From Prorocentrum cordatum (lineage: Eukaryota; Sar; Dinophyceae; Prorocentrales; Prorocentraceae): DNA of 64,000 nt. Both the position numbers and the translations under genes were made by a program. Position 1 is the stretch's first letter. Each line of letters begins with the position of its first letter. The stretch spans positions 282,410-346,409 of the forward strand of contig CAUYUJ010015283.1 of assembly GCA_963575745.1 (NCBI GenBank), read 5' to 3'. The notes beneath the pieces are model-generated. The model was not told the DNA's origin. It searched no databases and saw only the letters and a program-made list of their open reading frames with translations. Shown here piece by piece: positions 1-12,530 of the stretch.

Positions 1-780
1 TGGAACCCATCCTGTGTGTCCTCGAACAGCCGTGGCGTGCGGACAAGGGGCCAACAATGTATCCATGCCCGCGATATCACTATGGCGCACGGAGCGCAGT
101 CTTGCTTTGTCCTCGCACCCACGCGCGCAATTCCTAGACACAATTACGAAGCAACCTCACCCGCTCGCCGCTTAAAATGTCCTTTTTCACCACAACACTC
201 CTGTACCCATTGATCCGCTAGCAGTCTCATTTTAAAATTCCCCTGCAGTGCACGTCGGTCTGAAGAAATAGGTAAAAACATAACTTAGGAAGGCGGCTAA
301 AGTAGATTGGGTCCACGCCCTCCGAGAGAACAACAAAACACAGCGAAAGCATATCGATTCTTGAAGTAAGAAGGCGTTTGAAATATATTGGGATCTCGGA
401 ACTCCCAAATACCTACTTTCAACGACCGGCGTGTACAAATGCTGATAACCATTTTCATGGTACCGCTTCTCCCACACCCCCATGGTAAGCGCGCTTCGCC
501 TCAGCATAACTGCAATCCACTGTGACCTGCTAGCGCTCCACGCACGCCTCCGATATTGAGTGCTTGGTGCGTGGTACCAGCCCCTGCGATCCCACGTGCG
601 TATTCCACCATTACCAAGCTGCAATCAATACACCCGGAGACGAATACCCCCCCAGCCCTCTGATCGGAGGTGGTCTCGAGCGGTTCCTCTTCCAACCCTC
701 TTCCCTCCCCATGGGGAAGGGTTTGCCCCTCTCCTTCCAGGTCTGCACGGAGCGCCACGCGAGGGGATAGAGCGTCCACG

Positions 781-1740
781 ATTATCCAATATGGGTCTAA
801 GATGGCCTCCGATAGTCCAAGGTGGCCTCCAATATGGCACAATCTCTCCGAAGACGGCTCAAGATATCCTCCAACATGCCTCCAAGAAGCCTCAAGACCG
901 CTTTAAGCGGCCACAGAGCCTCCCAAGGACGTCCACAAGAGGCCCAACTCCCCGCCAAAGCAAAAGAACACACATGTTTGTTGTGGGTGCCTGTATTCTC
1001 GCCTGTGCGGTCTCGATGAGCTTTGAACGACTCAAGGTTTCTCCAAGATCGCCCAAGACAGCCTCCACCGCGAAAATACCAAGAGACACTTTTCCGCCCT
1101 GGAGAGAAGCGACGCCGATTTATTCAACCCGTTCTTGTATATAAACAAGCACTGGAAGCATCATGTCTGCAACGGTTGTCGGCTTCTCGGCAGCATACCT
1201 GGGAAGCGTTTGGCCAAGATAACGCCATGAGGGCCTCACAAATATGAGCTTCAGGCTAGCGCACGTACCACGATGGCTTCATATGTCCTCCAGCAGGCCT
1301 CCAGTAGGCCCCAAGACCGCCCCGAGACGGCTCCGGGTGGCCACGAGGGCCTCCCAAGGAGGCCTGCGAGATGCCCCAAGCACCCCACAACCGAAAGAAC
1401 AGCATTGAGCTTTGTCGTCTCGCTTTTTCGCTCCCGATTGGCGTTGGTGCGCTTCCAGGTGGCTCCCAGATCGCCGAAAAGAGCCCCACAGAGGGGTCCG
1501 TGCGCGCTCCAAGACATCGCCCACGAGCGCCCCAAGAGCCGATATTTCGGGCTCAAAGAGGGCGAACCTCATTCCGTAACTCCCTTCTTGGGTCGAGCCC
1601 TCGAAGATGGCCCCAAGAGGCCTCTCCAGGTGCCCAAGCGGACACCCAAATCTCCCCAAATGGTCTCAGCGGTCTGAAGAGGGCTCCGAGATGGCTCCAA
1701 GAAGCTTCCAGTAAAATCTTGGAGCGAAAGATCCGCAAAG
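781..1740. repeat. CCAAGANGGCC-type interspersed repeat, block 1
   Basis: The stretch is built from short degenerate units of the form CCAAGANGGCC(T), repeated about every 11-12 bases and interrupted by non-repetitive inserts (about 950-1180 and 1375-1450). The same family recurs in both orientations through the window (for example 4545-4875, 5430-5720, 20280-20410, 30192-30620, 36300-38490, 40540-42400, 45590-45990, 50440-50950). Long open frames here follow from the repeat and are not taken as genes. Confidence 0.75.
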
Positions 1741-1750
1741 GCCTTCATCG

Positions 1751-2030
1751 TTGACTCCTGCCGTCGTCGTCGTCGTCGTCCGTCTCCTCCCCCTCACCCT
1801 CATCATCGTCAATGTCGTTGTCGTCGCCTCCTTCCTCCTCCATCCTCCTCCTCCTCCTGCTCTTGCTCATCCTCCTCGTCCTCCTCCTCGTCCCACCTTC
1901 TTCATCCTCCTCCCTTCTCCCCTCCCAATGTTCCAATTTCTCCTCCACGTCTCCCTCCTCCTTCTCGTCCTCATTATTCTCCTTCTCCTCCTCCTCCTCC
2001 TCCTCCTCCTCCACTGTTTCGGCGGTCAGC
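1751..2030. repeat. Polypyrimidine (TCC/TCG) low-complexity tract
   Basis: The plus strand is almost purely C and T, in TCC, TCG and CTT triplets. The frames read as poly-Ser, poly-Leu or poly-Glu, so the apparent 113-147-residue ORFs are microsatellite artefacts. Confidence 0.85.
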
Positions 2031-3589
2031 TCAACCATCCTGGCCCTAGTAGCTATGCTCGGGCTGATTGCGAACTTGGGTTCGACGGCTGACTCACCTG
2101 CCTGCTCTGGGTTGGTGGGGATACTTTTTCGATCGAGGCCGCCAGCGAAGAGGCAGGCGGCGAGCAGGGTGTCCAGGCCAACGGGCAAGCCTAATTAGCT
2201 ACAAGAGGCGCCGCTAGCCGGCCGGCCCACTCACAAAGCAACCGCGAGGCTGTGAGGGAGCTGACGGCGGGGGGCATCCTAGGAAGCTCGGGCACGTGCA
2301 GGACTTAATGTCGAGGAATTCGATGCCTGCCGTGAAGCACGACCCACACAGAGACATGACGAGTACCTGAGCAACCGTGTCCGTCATTCTGAATGGGGGC
2401 AGGCGCGAGGCCCGAGGAGCGAGTCGCCAGTGGGGCGCCAGGCTCCAACCGTCCCAACGACGTGTGCTTGGGAGGTGGGCTGAGCTGTCGAGGAAGGTGG
2501 AACGACGCAACCTGCCAAAAGCGGGGGGATGAGCCTGGCTGCAGCTGCTGCGAAAGGCTGAACCACTCCGTGGCGATCTCAACACCCGCCAGTCCACCAA
2601 TTGGTGGGGATACGCGAAACGTCAAGGATTTCTCAATTAAAGCTTGCGCATGTTTATTGGTTTCACAATCTTCCGTGCTGGGTCCTCGTTTTGGGTAGAA
2701 TACCTGCTGATCTTTTTTCTTTAGCTCTCGCTCTCTTTCCTCCTTTCTCTCCTTTCCTCACCCTCCGTCCTCGCCATCCCTGGGCGTTGCCAGGCGTACA
2801 GCGGCCAGTCGCCAGCTATCGCCATTTTACTGCGCATGGCTGGACCTCGCCCTGCCAGGCGTGCAACTGTCGCCACTTTGCTGCGACCCAGGCGCAGATC
2901 CAACGGGTCCCCACGACGGCCTCGAAGGGCCCCTCACGGCCCAATCTGGCACCAAGACGGCACAATATGACTCAATGAGGCCCCCAATAACGCCCAGGAG
3001 GGCCCGAAAAGGGCCCCCCAAAAAGCCACGCTACAACCCTCCACCATGGACTCCATGTGTCCCCCACCAGCCGTCCCGCCACAATTTCGGGGAACCAGAA
3101 CTCAGCCACACTCGAACGAATTTCACACCGATTGAAAATCACATGTTGTTTTTGTTGCTTTGTTTGTTGTTTCTTATTTTTCCAAGCAGGCCGGTATGAA
3201 CAATGATTTTCGTAGGCGTTTCTAACCGTGTAAACTCTGCATCGGAACATGCCAACGCGACATGTTCAGGCAGGCGGTCGAACACGCTACACCACATCAC
3301 GCACGCAACTACCTGCTCATCCTCCACGTCACGATGAACAAATGTTTGCCAGACTCTAACAGTGCGAAAAGCAAACGGCGCATTCGCCGAACTAAATTAG
3401 CAAGGGTGCAACCGTATATTGGCCTGCAGCATGCGCAGAGGGACACGAGAACGCAATCCCTCTCCGCTGATTGCGACCACTTCGCTGATCAACTGCAATG
3501 TGCGATCGAATAACCATGCGAGATGGAAAACGCGGAAAACTGGCATGCGACTGACATAACGTGCAGCTAGCCTGGTCCAGCTCACTGGG
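2031..3589. other. Region downstream of the ligase gene, no gene recognised
   Basis: This lies 3' of the ligase stop codon on the minus strand. It contains unremarkable mixed sequence and a short CCAAGA-type patch at about 2905-3025. No conserved protein motif or RNA gene was seen. Confidence 0.5.
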
Positions 3590-3681
3590 TCAGCCAAACA
3601 ACGCCTCTCGAAATCGCAAGTTCTTGCGGAGGATTTTACCACTTGCGGATCTCGGAATCTCCTTGATGAAACTCACGTAGC
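3590..3681 (-). CDS. Ligase exon 11 (last): A10 motif and stop
   Basis: The exon encodes GYVSFIKEIPRSASGK followed by ILRKNLR, a short tail and TGA at 3590-3592. The lysine of SASGK is the conserved A10 catalytic lysine used in adenylation by ANL ligases. The acceptor reads CCAAG|GC. Two bases complete the split Gly codon begun in exon 10, giving the contiguous phrase KHLGYVSF expected in this family. The donor of exon 10 lies 9.4 kb away. Confidence 0.9.
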
Positions 3682-4544
3682 CTTGGGGGTGACGGAAAAA
3701 TGGGTGGATGGATACCCTGCCCCCATCGTTCCTTCCCCTGCTCCACTGCTTTCCCCTGCTCGGTACCCTGAACTATTTTTCTGGGCACCGTGACCAGACC
3801 GTCACCTTGCTACTCCCGTTGGGTCTGCCTAGTAATGACGACCCACAGCAAGAAGCGGCGTGGTGATACTTCTGCAAGCCATGACGCGCACGCTTCTGTT
3901 GCAATCGTGGCACGCGGCTCGCTGACGAGCTCTACTCGAACCGACCGAACCCCCAAGACCAGCCCTTAATGAAGGTGTTATCCTGCTCTCTCGGATGCCG
4001 CGTGCCTGCAGGACCACCAGCTTCTTGGAATCAAGACTATGGCCGCGCGGTCGATGAATGGCTCGGAGCTCCCCCTCTCCCTCCGTGGAGACTTGAGTAT
4101 TAAAGCAATACATCGCCCCAAAAAATTACACTGTATTGCTGATGTACAGACAATGTTGGGATGTGTGCAGCTAGATTCCACCTCAATTTATGAGGCTCTG
4201 GTTCCCCTCCCCTCCCCGTCTCCCCCTCTCATCCCCTTCTCATTATCTTCCTTTGCCCTTCCCCCCGTACTGGTCGCTGGACCTTCGAACCCATGCCCAA
4301 CACATGTTTTCGCCGCGGGATCTTTTTTTGGTGATGGTCCTGGGAAAGACGACTGCAAGACAGTACACCCGGACTGAGATCCGCCGACCTCCGCTTGCTG
4401 GGGGTGGCAAAGTATGTGAGATGATTCGCTGACCTTCCTCCCCCTTTCCGGCTCCCCTTGGGTCCAAAACACTTTCAGAAGGGTGGCCTGCCCCCTCCCC
4501 CCTGGGATGGGGAGACGAGCTCGCCAACGCACCTGTGGGGCACT

Positions 4545-4875
4545 CAGGGCCTCAAAACCAACCCTCCGTGGCGGCCAAGATGCCCCGAGATGCTGTCTAA
4601 GACTGCTGCAGAAGGGCTCCAACACGCCAGAGAGGCCTCAGAAACATCCCAGGTAGCCTCAAGACAGGCCAAGACGCCGAACAAGGGCCTGAAGAGGACC
4701 CCCAAGAGGGCACCAAGAGGCACACATGGCTGACCCCATGGGTTTTGAATGATTTTCGCGTTCTCGTCCTTCTGGGCGCCCGCTAACCCAAAACGGCCCG
4801 AGAGGCCACCAAGACTGACCCACGGCTGCCCAAGAGGCCCCCCAAGAGGGCCCAGAGCCGGCCCAAGAGGACCCC
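4545..4875. repeat. CCAAGANGGCC-type repeat block
   Basis: Two runs of CCAAGAGG / CCAAGATG units flank a non-repetitive core at about 4733-4800 that has the TTTTCGCGTTCTCG spacer seen again near 5570. Confidence 0.65.
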
Positions 4876-5037
4876 CCAACGGAGTCGGCGGAATGGCGTA
4901 AAGCACTTGAGTCCACGTCTAGAAGTGACGTCTTGCCAGAGGCAGGTCGCGGAGCAGAGTGTAAGCTCCAATGCAACGTATCCCGTACATCCAAGTATTG
5001 CATCATTTCTAGACGTGGTGCGTCTTTTTGAATCATT

Positions 5038-5042
5038 ATGAT

Positions 5043-5113
<71 letters not shown>

Positions 5114-5290
5114 TCACCATTCTTATTCTTATTCTTATTATTATTATTCTTATTATTTTAATATTATTATTCGTATTATTAGTATTAGTATTAGTATTGT
5201 TATTATTAATATGATTATCATCATTATTATTATTACTACTATTATTACTATTACTATTACTATTCGTATTAATATTATTATTATTAGGTC
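5038..5290. repeat. TAG and TTA/ATT trinucleotide microsatellites
   Basis: About 24 perfect AGT/TAG units (5040-5113) run into A/T-only ATT, TTA and ACT units to 5287. The minus-strand frame is poly-Leu then Ile/Asn-rich. No gene is supported. Confidence 0.95.
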
Positions 5291-5429
5291 TCCCCCTAAT
5301 CCCCCCCTGGAGTCGCGCCACCTCGGCGGACCAAAGTGCAGCCCCCCCTTTTCTGGGCCCCCCAGAACGACGTACCAAAATGTTTGGAACATCTATGATA
5401 TTGACCTCTGAGGCCTCTTCGGTGTCCAA

Positions 5430-5720
5430 ACATGGCATCCAGACGGCCCAAGGCGGCCTCCAGACGACGACTCAAGGTGGCCCCAAGGGGGGCCCAAGAG
5501 GACCCCAAGACGGCCCCCAAGAGCATCTCCAAAAGCCAGGAGCGTTGATTTCTTGGGTTTCAACCAGTTTTCGCGCTCTCGCCTTTTTCGACTCTCGGGG
5601 ACTCGTGATGACCCAAGCAGCCTCCAACATGGCCCCAAGACGGCCCAAGCAGCCTCCAAGAGGGCCCTGAGACTGCCCAAGATGGCGCCAAGACGGTCCA
5701 AGAGGCCTCCATAACGGCCC
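5430..5720. repeat. CCAAGANGGCC-type repeat block with core module
   Basis: Repeat units on both sides of a spacer at about 5545-5605 (TTGATTTCTTGGGTTTC, then TTTTCGCGCTCTCGCC). The layout matches the blocks at 4.7, 30.2, 38.1 and 50.6 kb. Confidence 0.65.
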
Positions 5721-6019
5721 AATCGGAACCCAAGCCAAGAGAGCCACACGGCGGCCCCCAGGGGCTTTATCTGGGCGTATCAGCTCCGAGGAGCAGGGTC
5801 CAAGCCTGCCCTGGGCCGATCAATGGCTGGGCCCGAGGCCCCCGGAAAGCATAGCCTTTCTTGCTCCTCCATTTCCCCTCTCCCCCTTGCTCCCTTGCCG
5901 TGTTCCTCCCCTCCTCCTCTCGTCCTTCCCCGCCCTTCCCCCTCCTCCTGTTCCTGATCCCCCCTCTTCCCCCTTCTCTTCCTTTCCGCCCTTCTGCCTT
6001 TCCCCTCCCCCCTCCCCTG

Positions 6020-8430
6020 CAGTGCACATCATGAAGATCACGACGCGAGAAGGTGCCCTGCGTTGCGGTGCTGGACGACATGACCAATGCTTACGACTGC
6101 TGCCAACACGAGCGCATGGATGAGGTCTTGCTATGTTTGCCTTGCGCTGATGCTGTTCTGTTGGAGGGTCGTAGACATTCTATATCTTGAGGCGGTCGAT
6201 GGCCATGTACATCTGCACCCTCGAAGCAGGGCCTTGACGGGCGAGACGTCGGCTCGTGACGAATTTGGCATGGGCTTTGCAAAGCGTGTCAACGTGTGGA
6301 TGCACAGGTCACTTCAGCCAGCGATGCAGGAGGTGGAGTGCCCAGTGGTCCCACAACCCATCGACGCCTCACTCAACAAATATGTTGACGATCTCCACTA
6401 CTTCCTTTTGATGTCCAGGCTGTCTCATGAAGGCGGTCGAAGTCGTGGCTGTCGACCAAGCGAGTGCCGAGATCCTTGAAACATACGGCTACACACAGAA
6501 CGTCAAGAAACAAATGTTGGTGCCGTCTCTCTCTCTCTCATGGTTATCACGATTACCGTCGTTTCTATGATGCCGCGCTTGATGGCGCACGAATGCTTCC
6601 ATATGGTCGCTACATTATCGGGAACGCACTGACCCTGGTCAATGCAAAGCTAGGTCAATCGGTCTTCGCAAGATCCCGCAAGATCCTGCAGGATCCTTCG
6701 CGCTAGCCCGGGTCAGTGCAGCCCTGGTTTTGCAAGATCCTGCTGGATCTGGCGCTCTAGCTGACCCCCATTTACATTGACCCCCATCTCAAAGCTCCCG
6801 ACCTTGGCCCATTCTATGTGCCTGCCGGTACGATTGGACCGCAGCTTCTGGTATCAAGGAATGTTTGTGCTCGTGGAGGGTGTGCCTGCAAATTGTTCTG
6901 GTCCAGTCGTGCGCCGTGGACGGTCAAACGACTGGTGTTCACTAGCGTGGTCCAGGGAGCCCTCATTCTCGGGTCTCACACCGTTCTGCCTCACGCCCTC
7001 TTAGGAACGTGAGTTCCACATCGTACTCTTGCGAACAATTCGTTCGATTGCTCAGGGTGCTGCGTGCGAGTGGACGGGTCCCCACCCGAAGGCGTGGAAC
7101 ACTAGGCGTACCTGGCGTTGGCTAGACCTCGTACCGTGTAAGTACGAACTGTTCATACAAATATTGCGTTGGTGTCGACGTATGGTTCAGGCTCTTGCTG
7201 TATTATTTAGTAGATTTACTTTCGAGGGGTATGATGCGATGCTTGACGGGGTTGTCACGAATGAGGCGAACCCTTAAGCCCAGCGTTTTGTGAGTGCTGT
7301 TATCTGTCTGCGCGCGTTCACCGACGTGGAGGACCGGGAGGAGAGGTGGGGGAGCTCGATCACCACCTTGTGCGAGGATGCGGATGTTCGTCACGTTTTT
7401 GAACACGGACGTCAACATCATACGGCAGCTTTGGAAACTCGGAAGGGTCGGGCCCATCGTTGACCTCGGTGAATTTCCTGATGAGGATGAAGGGTGGGTC
7501 TCAGCTGAGCTTCGATTTCGGTGCCGGCAGTCTACCAAGGAGGGGTGTGCCTGCGGGGCTGCGCTTGCTACACGTAAGGCCCTCACTATGCACAACACTT
7601 TCACGAAAGGGATTGCTCAGGGCAAAACTTCCAACTTGAACAAACGCGTCATTGCGAACCATACAGGGGGAGTGCCAAACATCACCTGAAAATAATCTAT
7701 CGCACTGGCACGTGTAATGTAAGTTTAGCACGCGCCGTTCAGCCAGTGAACAGCGTCCCGTTGCTATGCCCAGTGTGTCGTGTCGGCCGTTGGTCAGAGT
7801 TGGCTCAGCTGCAATCCCACATTCGAGAAGAGCACCCTCAGCCTCCCCCTGCACCTCGCTTTGCTGGCGGAGCCCAGCTGGGCGATCAGGAGGAAGGAGC
7901 CCGAGGGTGCCGGCACAAGCTCCGCTGGATCAGGGGGTCCCCCTCAGCAGACGGCCAAATGAGGACCGCCCCAACCAATTCCCGCCAGAGCGTCAGGAGC
8001 CGCTCAAGGCAGACGGCAGCGCAAAGACAGGAACAACAATGTCGGCACACTCACATAATCGGGCGGGCACTAACATCAGAAGAACATCATCAGCGTCATA
8101 ACTAAGTCAACCCTCGCATGCAGCCAGGCGATGCGGGACCTGTGGAGTCTCGGGACCGACGAATGGTTCGTGGACGCGACGTTGCCAAAGGTGGCCAAGG
8201 CTCAGACGGCGGGCAAGAGCTACAACGAATTAATCAAGTCGGTGGGTCGCGGCCACCAAAACCGTCCTCCTCACCTTCATATCTTCGGCGGATTCGTGAG
8301 AAGTCTCTTAGAGCGTTCGACCGCGCTCGGAACTCAGACCTGTGGAGACCTGGAGAAGCAGTACCAGAAGTTCCTGTGCATCCAAGCACTCGGGGACATG
8401 TCGTGAGGCCGTTCAGAATGACCAAGTGAT
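6020..8430 (+). pseudogene. Decayed LINE (non-LTR retrotransposon): reverse transcriptase and 3' domains
   Basis: Plus-strand fragments in shifting frames match the order of dinoflagellate LINE proteins. VLDDMTNAYDCCQHERMDE (6083 onward) fits the RT block before the catalytic region. LNKYVDDLHYFLL (about 6374-6415) is the YVDD active-site block, followed by a segment ending in TQNVKKQMLVP. VKRLVFTSVVQGALILGS lies near 6926-6980. A segment with FTFEGYDAM is near 7220. A cysteine/histidine finger LCPVCRVG...H...H lies at about 7765-7835. A tail with GRGHQNRPPHLHIFGGFV is near 8245-8300. Several frameshifts and stops separate these pieces, so no intact protein is made. The remnant lies antisense inside the last ligase intron. 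Family-level identity is inferred from motif order; no search was run. Confidence 0.7.
6626..6719. mobile_element. Foldback/MITE-like element with 10-bp terminal inverted repeats
   Basis: GCACTGACCC (6626-6635) and GGGTCAGTGC (6710-6719) are perfect inverted repeats. The centre holds the palindrome GATCCTGCAGGATC (6682-6695). It sits inside the LINE RT remnant between two coding-like segments. A related GCAAGATCCTGCTGGATC stretch follows at about 6734-6751. No clear target duplication was seen. Confidence 0.5.
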
Positions 8431-9138
8431 TCGATCAAAACAAGAAGAAGGCGCAGCTGGCTTTGGCGGAGACCGACCTTACGCAATTCCTGGACGAATC
8501 GGGCGCGCCCTCCCTTCCTTCCAGCACGTGTTTGAGGGCTTCCTGAACGGTGAATGCATCCCACAAAATCCTAGCTTTACCAGGTTCAGCATCGCCCCGT
8601 TCCCTTCCCGACCGAAGGACCTCCCCTGATGCTTCTGCAGGTTAGGGTGGGGGCGAGGTGGAGTGGGATTGGGTGATTTGCTGGCTAGTCGGAAATCCTT
8701 TCTCTTCATTGCTGGCGGCGACTTCGATTTCCTTGTGTCCCCCAGTGTCGTGCTCTACTATTTGGACTGCTGCTACCCTATCCGTTCTATGGGGCAATGC
8801 TGTGCTGCACTTGATGGGCGTGCGGTGGCTCGATCTCCTTGTGTACTTCAGTGACTGGCAGTGGGTGTACTTCCTGGGCCTGCTGTGGTCCAATTGCTAC
8901 GTGTACTTGCTGGGCCACCTGCGCTTTGGCACCCTCATCCGCTCGCTGGGCCACCTGTTGTTCGGCGTCGCCCTGTGCTTCTGCGCTGTTGTCGTCACCT
9001 TCGGCATCTCCGACAGCGGTTTCCGGGCCTGAGGTTGCCCCTTGCTGCCGCCGCTGCTGTCCTCCCTCCCTCCTCAGCATCTGGTGATCAGTCATTTTGT
9101 CACCTGTGATTGCGTCACCCCACATGTCGGTGCGGCTG
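8431..9138. other. Intronic sequence, no gene recognised
   Basis: The stretch lies between the LINE tail and a TCC microsatellite. An open minus-strand frame (8787-9138 and beyond) is rich in Gln, Glu, Ala and Val with imperfect internal repeats, runs into the microsatellite, and has no family motif. Confidence 0.4.
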
Positions 9139-9400
9139 TTCCAGTCCTCCTCCTCCTCCTCCTCTTCCTCCTCCTCCTCCTCCTCCTCCCTCCTCCTCCT
9201 CCTGCTCTCCTCCTCCTCCTCCCTCCCTCCTCCTCTCCTCCTCTCCTCCTCCTCCTCCTCCTCCCTCCTCCTCCCCCCTCTCCTCCCTCTCTTCCTCGCC
9301 TGTTCCGCTCCCTCCTCTCCTCTCCCCTCCTCCCTTCCTTCTCTTGCTCCTCTGTTCCTCCTCCTCCTCCTCCTCCTCCTCCTCCTCTGTTCCCCCCCTT
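9139..9400. repeat. TCC microsatellite, imperfect
   Basis: About 260 bp of TCC/CTC units with few interruptions. All long frames crossing it (poly-Ser, poly-Pro, poly-Glu) are consequences of the repeat. Confidence 0.95.
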
Positions 9401-9563
9401 CCTCCTGCTGAAGATCCTTGTCCTGCCTCCGCCTGCCCGCACATAATCTTCCCACGGCCTCCTCGGGGCCGAAACCCAGCCTGCCCGATGATCCGTGCTG
9501 TCCAGGCGTTCGCTTCGAATGCGCACGACATTGCGCACTCTTTCCCGGCTCTCCTGCGGAGTC

Positions 9564-9726
9564 CAGTCGGACCTGAGCCAGAAGAACATCCATCAACAGC
9601 ATGAGACCCTCCGTCGGCAAAAACAAACGGTACCCTCCCCAGGATGCACAAGAACATCCAACAACCACGAGGAACACTAGGGCACCCTCCCCGAATTGAC
9701 ATCGATCTTGTACCTCGGTCCGACTG
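9564..9726. mobile_element. MITE-like element, copy 1
   Basis: The 163-bp segment starts CAGTCGGACC and ends GGTCCGACTG, a perfect 10-bp inverted pair. Its interior has AGAACATCCA and GCACCCTCCCC phrases that recur in a second copy at 34566-34739. Confidence 0.55.
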
Positions 9727-9889
9727 TCGGGTCCTCGTTTTCTCCCCGCCGCGCCGCATGCGCGGCCTCCTTCTCCTCCAGCCTCCCGCCGCCTCCTCCT
9801 CCTTCCCGCTGCTGCCGCGATGCTGCCTGCCGCATGCGGCTGTTGCTCAGCCATTGTTGCCGTTGCTGATGCCCGCATGCCCGCTTTGG

Positions 9890-11060
9890 CACGCCATCAC
9901 ACGGATCATGCTCCGTAGGGAGCTCCAACTTCGGCTCCACTGGGCGCGCCGCATGGTGTCTCCGCCTCGGTTTGGAACACCCTGGATCCTGCCTTCGAGG
10001 AGCTCCAAGATACTCCAAGTACAGCCTCGCTGGGCGCTCAAGCGTGGCGCCCCGCCTCCGTCCGGCACACCCCTCACACGCATCGTGCCCCACCAGGAGC
10101 TCCAAATACAGCTCCAACTGCTGTCCTTGCCTGGCGCCCTCGCTTCGCACACGGATCGTACCTCATAGAAACCTCAGGCTACGGCTCCAGTTGACCCGCA
10201 CACGCGACGTCTCCGCCTAACTGTGCACACTCTTCGCACGGTCTTGCCCCGTAGGGAGCTACAATCACAGCTCCAGTGGGTGTGCTCAGATGGCGTCCCC
10301 GCTTCAAGTCGACACACCCCTCACACGGAGTGTGCCCCAAAAGGAGCTCCAAACACGGCCCCAATGGACGCGCCCACATGCCGCCGCCACGCTCATTTCG
10401 GCACACCTTTCAAACAGACCGTGCCCTTTGGGGAGCTTCCATCACCGCCTCCGCCTCTATTCGGCATAATCCTCAAACGGATTGTGCCCTGATGGGCACG
10501 CCTGCGGGGCGTCCCCGCCTAGATCCGACACATCCTCACACGAATCGTGCCCCACAAAGAACTCCAAATACGGCCTCAGTGGGAGCGCCTGCGTACACTC
10601 TCTGGGCTCATTTCGGCGCACCTCTTTTACGCGAGAGTTCCCAACTATGGTACCAGTAGGCACACCCGCATGGCGTGCGCGCCTCAGTTCGGCACACGCC
10701 TCACATGGATGGTGCTCCGTGGGAAGCTCCAACGAGCCCTGAGGCGCGCTCCCATGGCGACTCCGCCTCAATTCGGCACACCGTTCACGCGTACCGTGCT
10801 CCATAGGGGGACCCCAGGCGGTTCCACTGGGTGTGCATGCACACGCGTCGCCACGCACATTTCGGTGCACCCATCACACAGGTCGTGCCCCAGATGGAGC
10901 TCCAACCACGGCCTCAAGGGGTGCGTCCACATAGACACGCTCATGTCATCACATCTCTCACACGGATCGTGCCGCAGAATAGGACTGCAATTACGATGCG
11001 AGTGCACATCGCGCAAATTCTGCGAGTAGGCCTCCTGCTTCATAGGGAGGTCCAACTACG
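9890..11060. repeat. Degenerate ~80-90-bp minisatellite
   Basis: Roughly a dozen or more units share the phrases TTCGGCACACC...CTCACACG, ATCGTGCCCC, AGGGAGCTCCAA and CTCCACTGGG, spaced about 80-90 bp. Divergence is high, which suggests an old array. It lies in the last ligase intron. Confidence 0.75.
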
Positions 11061-11639
11061 ACCACAATGAACGCGCACGCATAGCGTCGCCAGGCTCGAC
11101 TCCTCGTTCTCGCGGTGTGCGCAAATGATGAGAGGGCCACCAATCCCACCCTGAAATATAACGCATTTGCATACTGTTGGGTCCTTCGCTAAACGAATTT
11201 TCAGCCTCAGGCTTCCCTGGCTATGACCGCATTGCATCACTACTTTGGGAGACGAGGTGTGCCATGGATGGTAAGACCGAGCGAGAACCATTCTAGGCGA
11301 TCTTGCAATCATTCTCAAGTTCACGTTTCAATTTCTGATGGGGTTGCACGACGCGAGTGCCCTGCCCGAGCTGACGTCGTTGTATCACATCGTTGCCGAT
11401 CGTACATGCCAGCGCCCCTGGGGCCGGCCGCCGTCGGCCGCATGGCGCCCCGAAGCGCAAGCAGGTTTGCGGACGAGCCCTCCGATGCCGCAGCTGGCCC
11501 AGTTCCACAAGGAGGGCGGAGCAGTCGACCTGTCCCCCGTGGGGCGCGTCGGGGCTGACCCCGTGGCGTCTTGCGAAGGCGTTGTCGCGGAACTGTGCGA
11601 CCTGCTCTTGCGTACGGGGTGCGCGTGGACCTGAGCCCG

Positions 11640-12530
11640 AGGCACTTTGTGAACTGCTGTGCCATTCGGGGTGCGCGATGCGAGGGGCAGGATGCACTGG
11701 GCGTTGGGTTCCGTGGACATTCTGTGACCCCTTGTGACGGGCAGTATGTGCTGGGGCCTAGCCCGGCGGCGCTTCGCGACGCGTTGTGACGGACGGGATG
11801 CGCTGGGGATTGGATCCCTTGCCATTTTCTGACGGGGCGCGTTTGGGCCTGGGGACCGCGGCACACTGTGTGGCGCGCTGTGACGGACGGGGTGCGCTGG
11901 GGCCAAAGCCCCGTGGCACTTTGGGGCCAATGACCCGGGGCACTTTGTGACCCGACCATTCGTGACAGACGGGGGACGCTGGGGCCTCGGGCCCCGTGGC
12001 TTTTGGGGACGCGTTGTGACGAACGGGACGCGATGGGGTTTCGGCCTCGTGGCAATTCGGGGCCCGTTGTGATGGACGGGATGCGTCCGAGCCAGGGGCC
12101 CCCATGGCACATTATGACCCATTGTGGCGGATAATTTGCGCTGGGGCCAAGGCTTCCTGGCACTGCGTGACGCGTTGTGGCGGACGGGATGCGCTGGGGC
12201 CTGGGCCCCGCAGAACTTTACGACCTGTTGTGACGGATGGGATGCGCTAGGGCATGGGCCTCTTGGCACTGTATAGTCGCATTGTGATAGAGAAGGTGCG
12301 CTGGGCCGAGGCCCTGTGACTTCCTGTGACGCGTTGTCACAGACGGGATGCGCCGGGTCCTGGGCCACGCGGAACTCGAGGACCCGTGGTGGCGGATGGG
12401 ATGCGCTGGGGCCTCTTGGCACTTTGTGCCGCATTGTGACGGGAAGGGTGCGCTGGGCCGAGGCCCTGTGACTTGATGTAGCGCATCGTGACGGACGGCA
12501 TGCGCCGCGCCCTGGGACCATGGCACTCCA
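11640..12530. repeat. ~60-bp minisatellite (GGACGGGATGCGCTGGGGCC)
   Basis: The phrases CGTTGTGACGGACGG, GATGCGCTGGGGC and CCGTGGCACTTTGTGAC recur about every 60 bp. Minus-strand frames of up to 378 residues across it are rich in HPVRHNASR-type repeats and arise from the array. Confidence 0.8.

Noticed and set aside
8787-9878. A 363-residue minus-strand frame
   Set aside because: Crosses the TCC microsatellite as poly-Glu/Arg, with low-complexity ends.
11385-12521. A 378-residue minus-strand frame
   Set aside because: Spans a ~60-bp minisatellite and repeats the same peptide phrase; no family motif.
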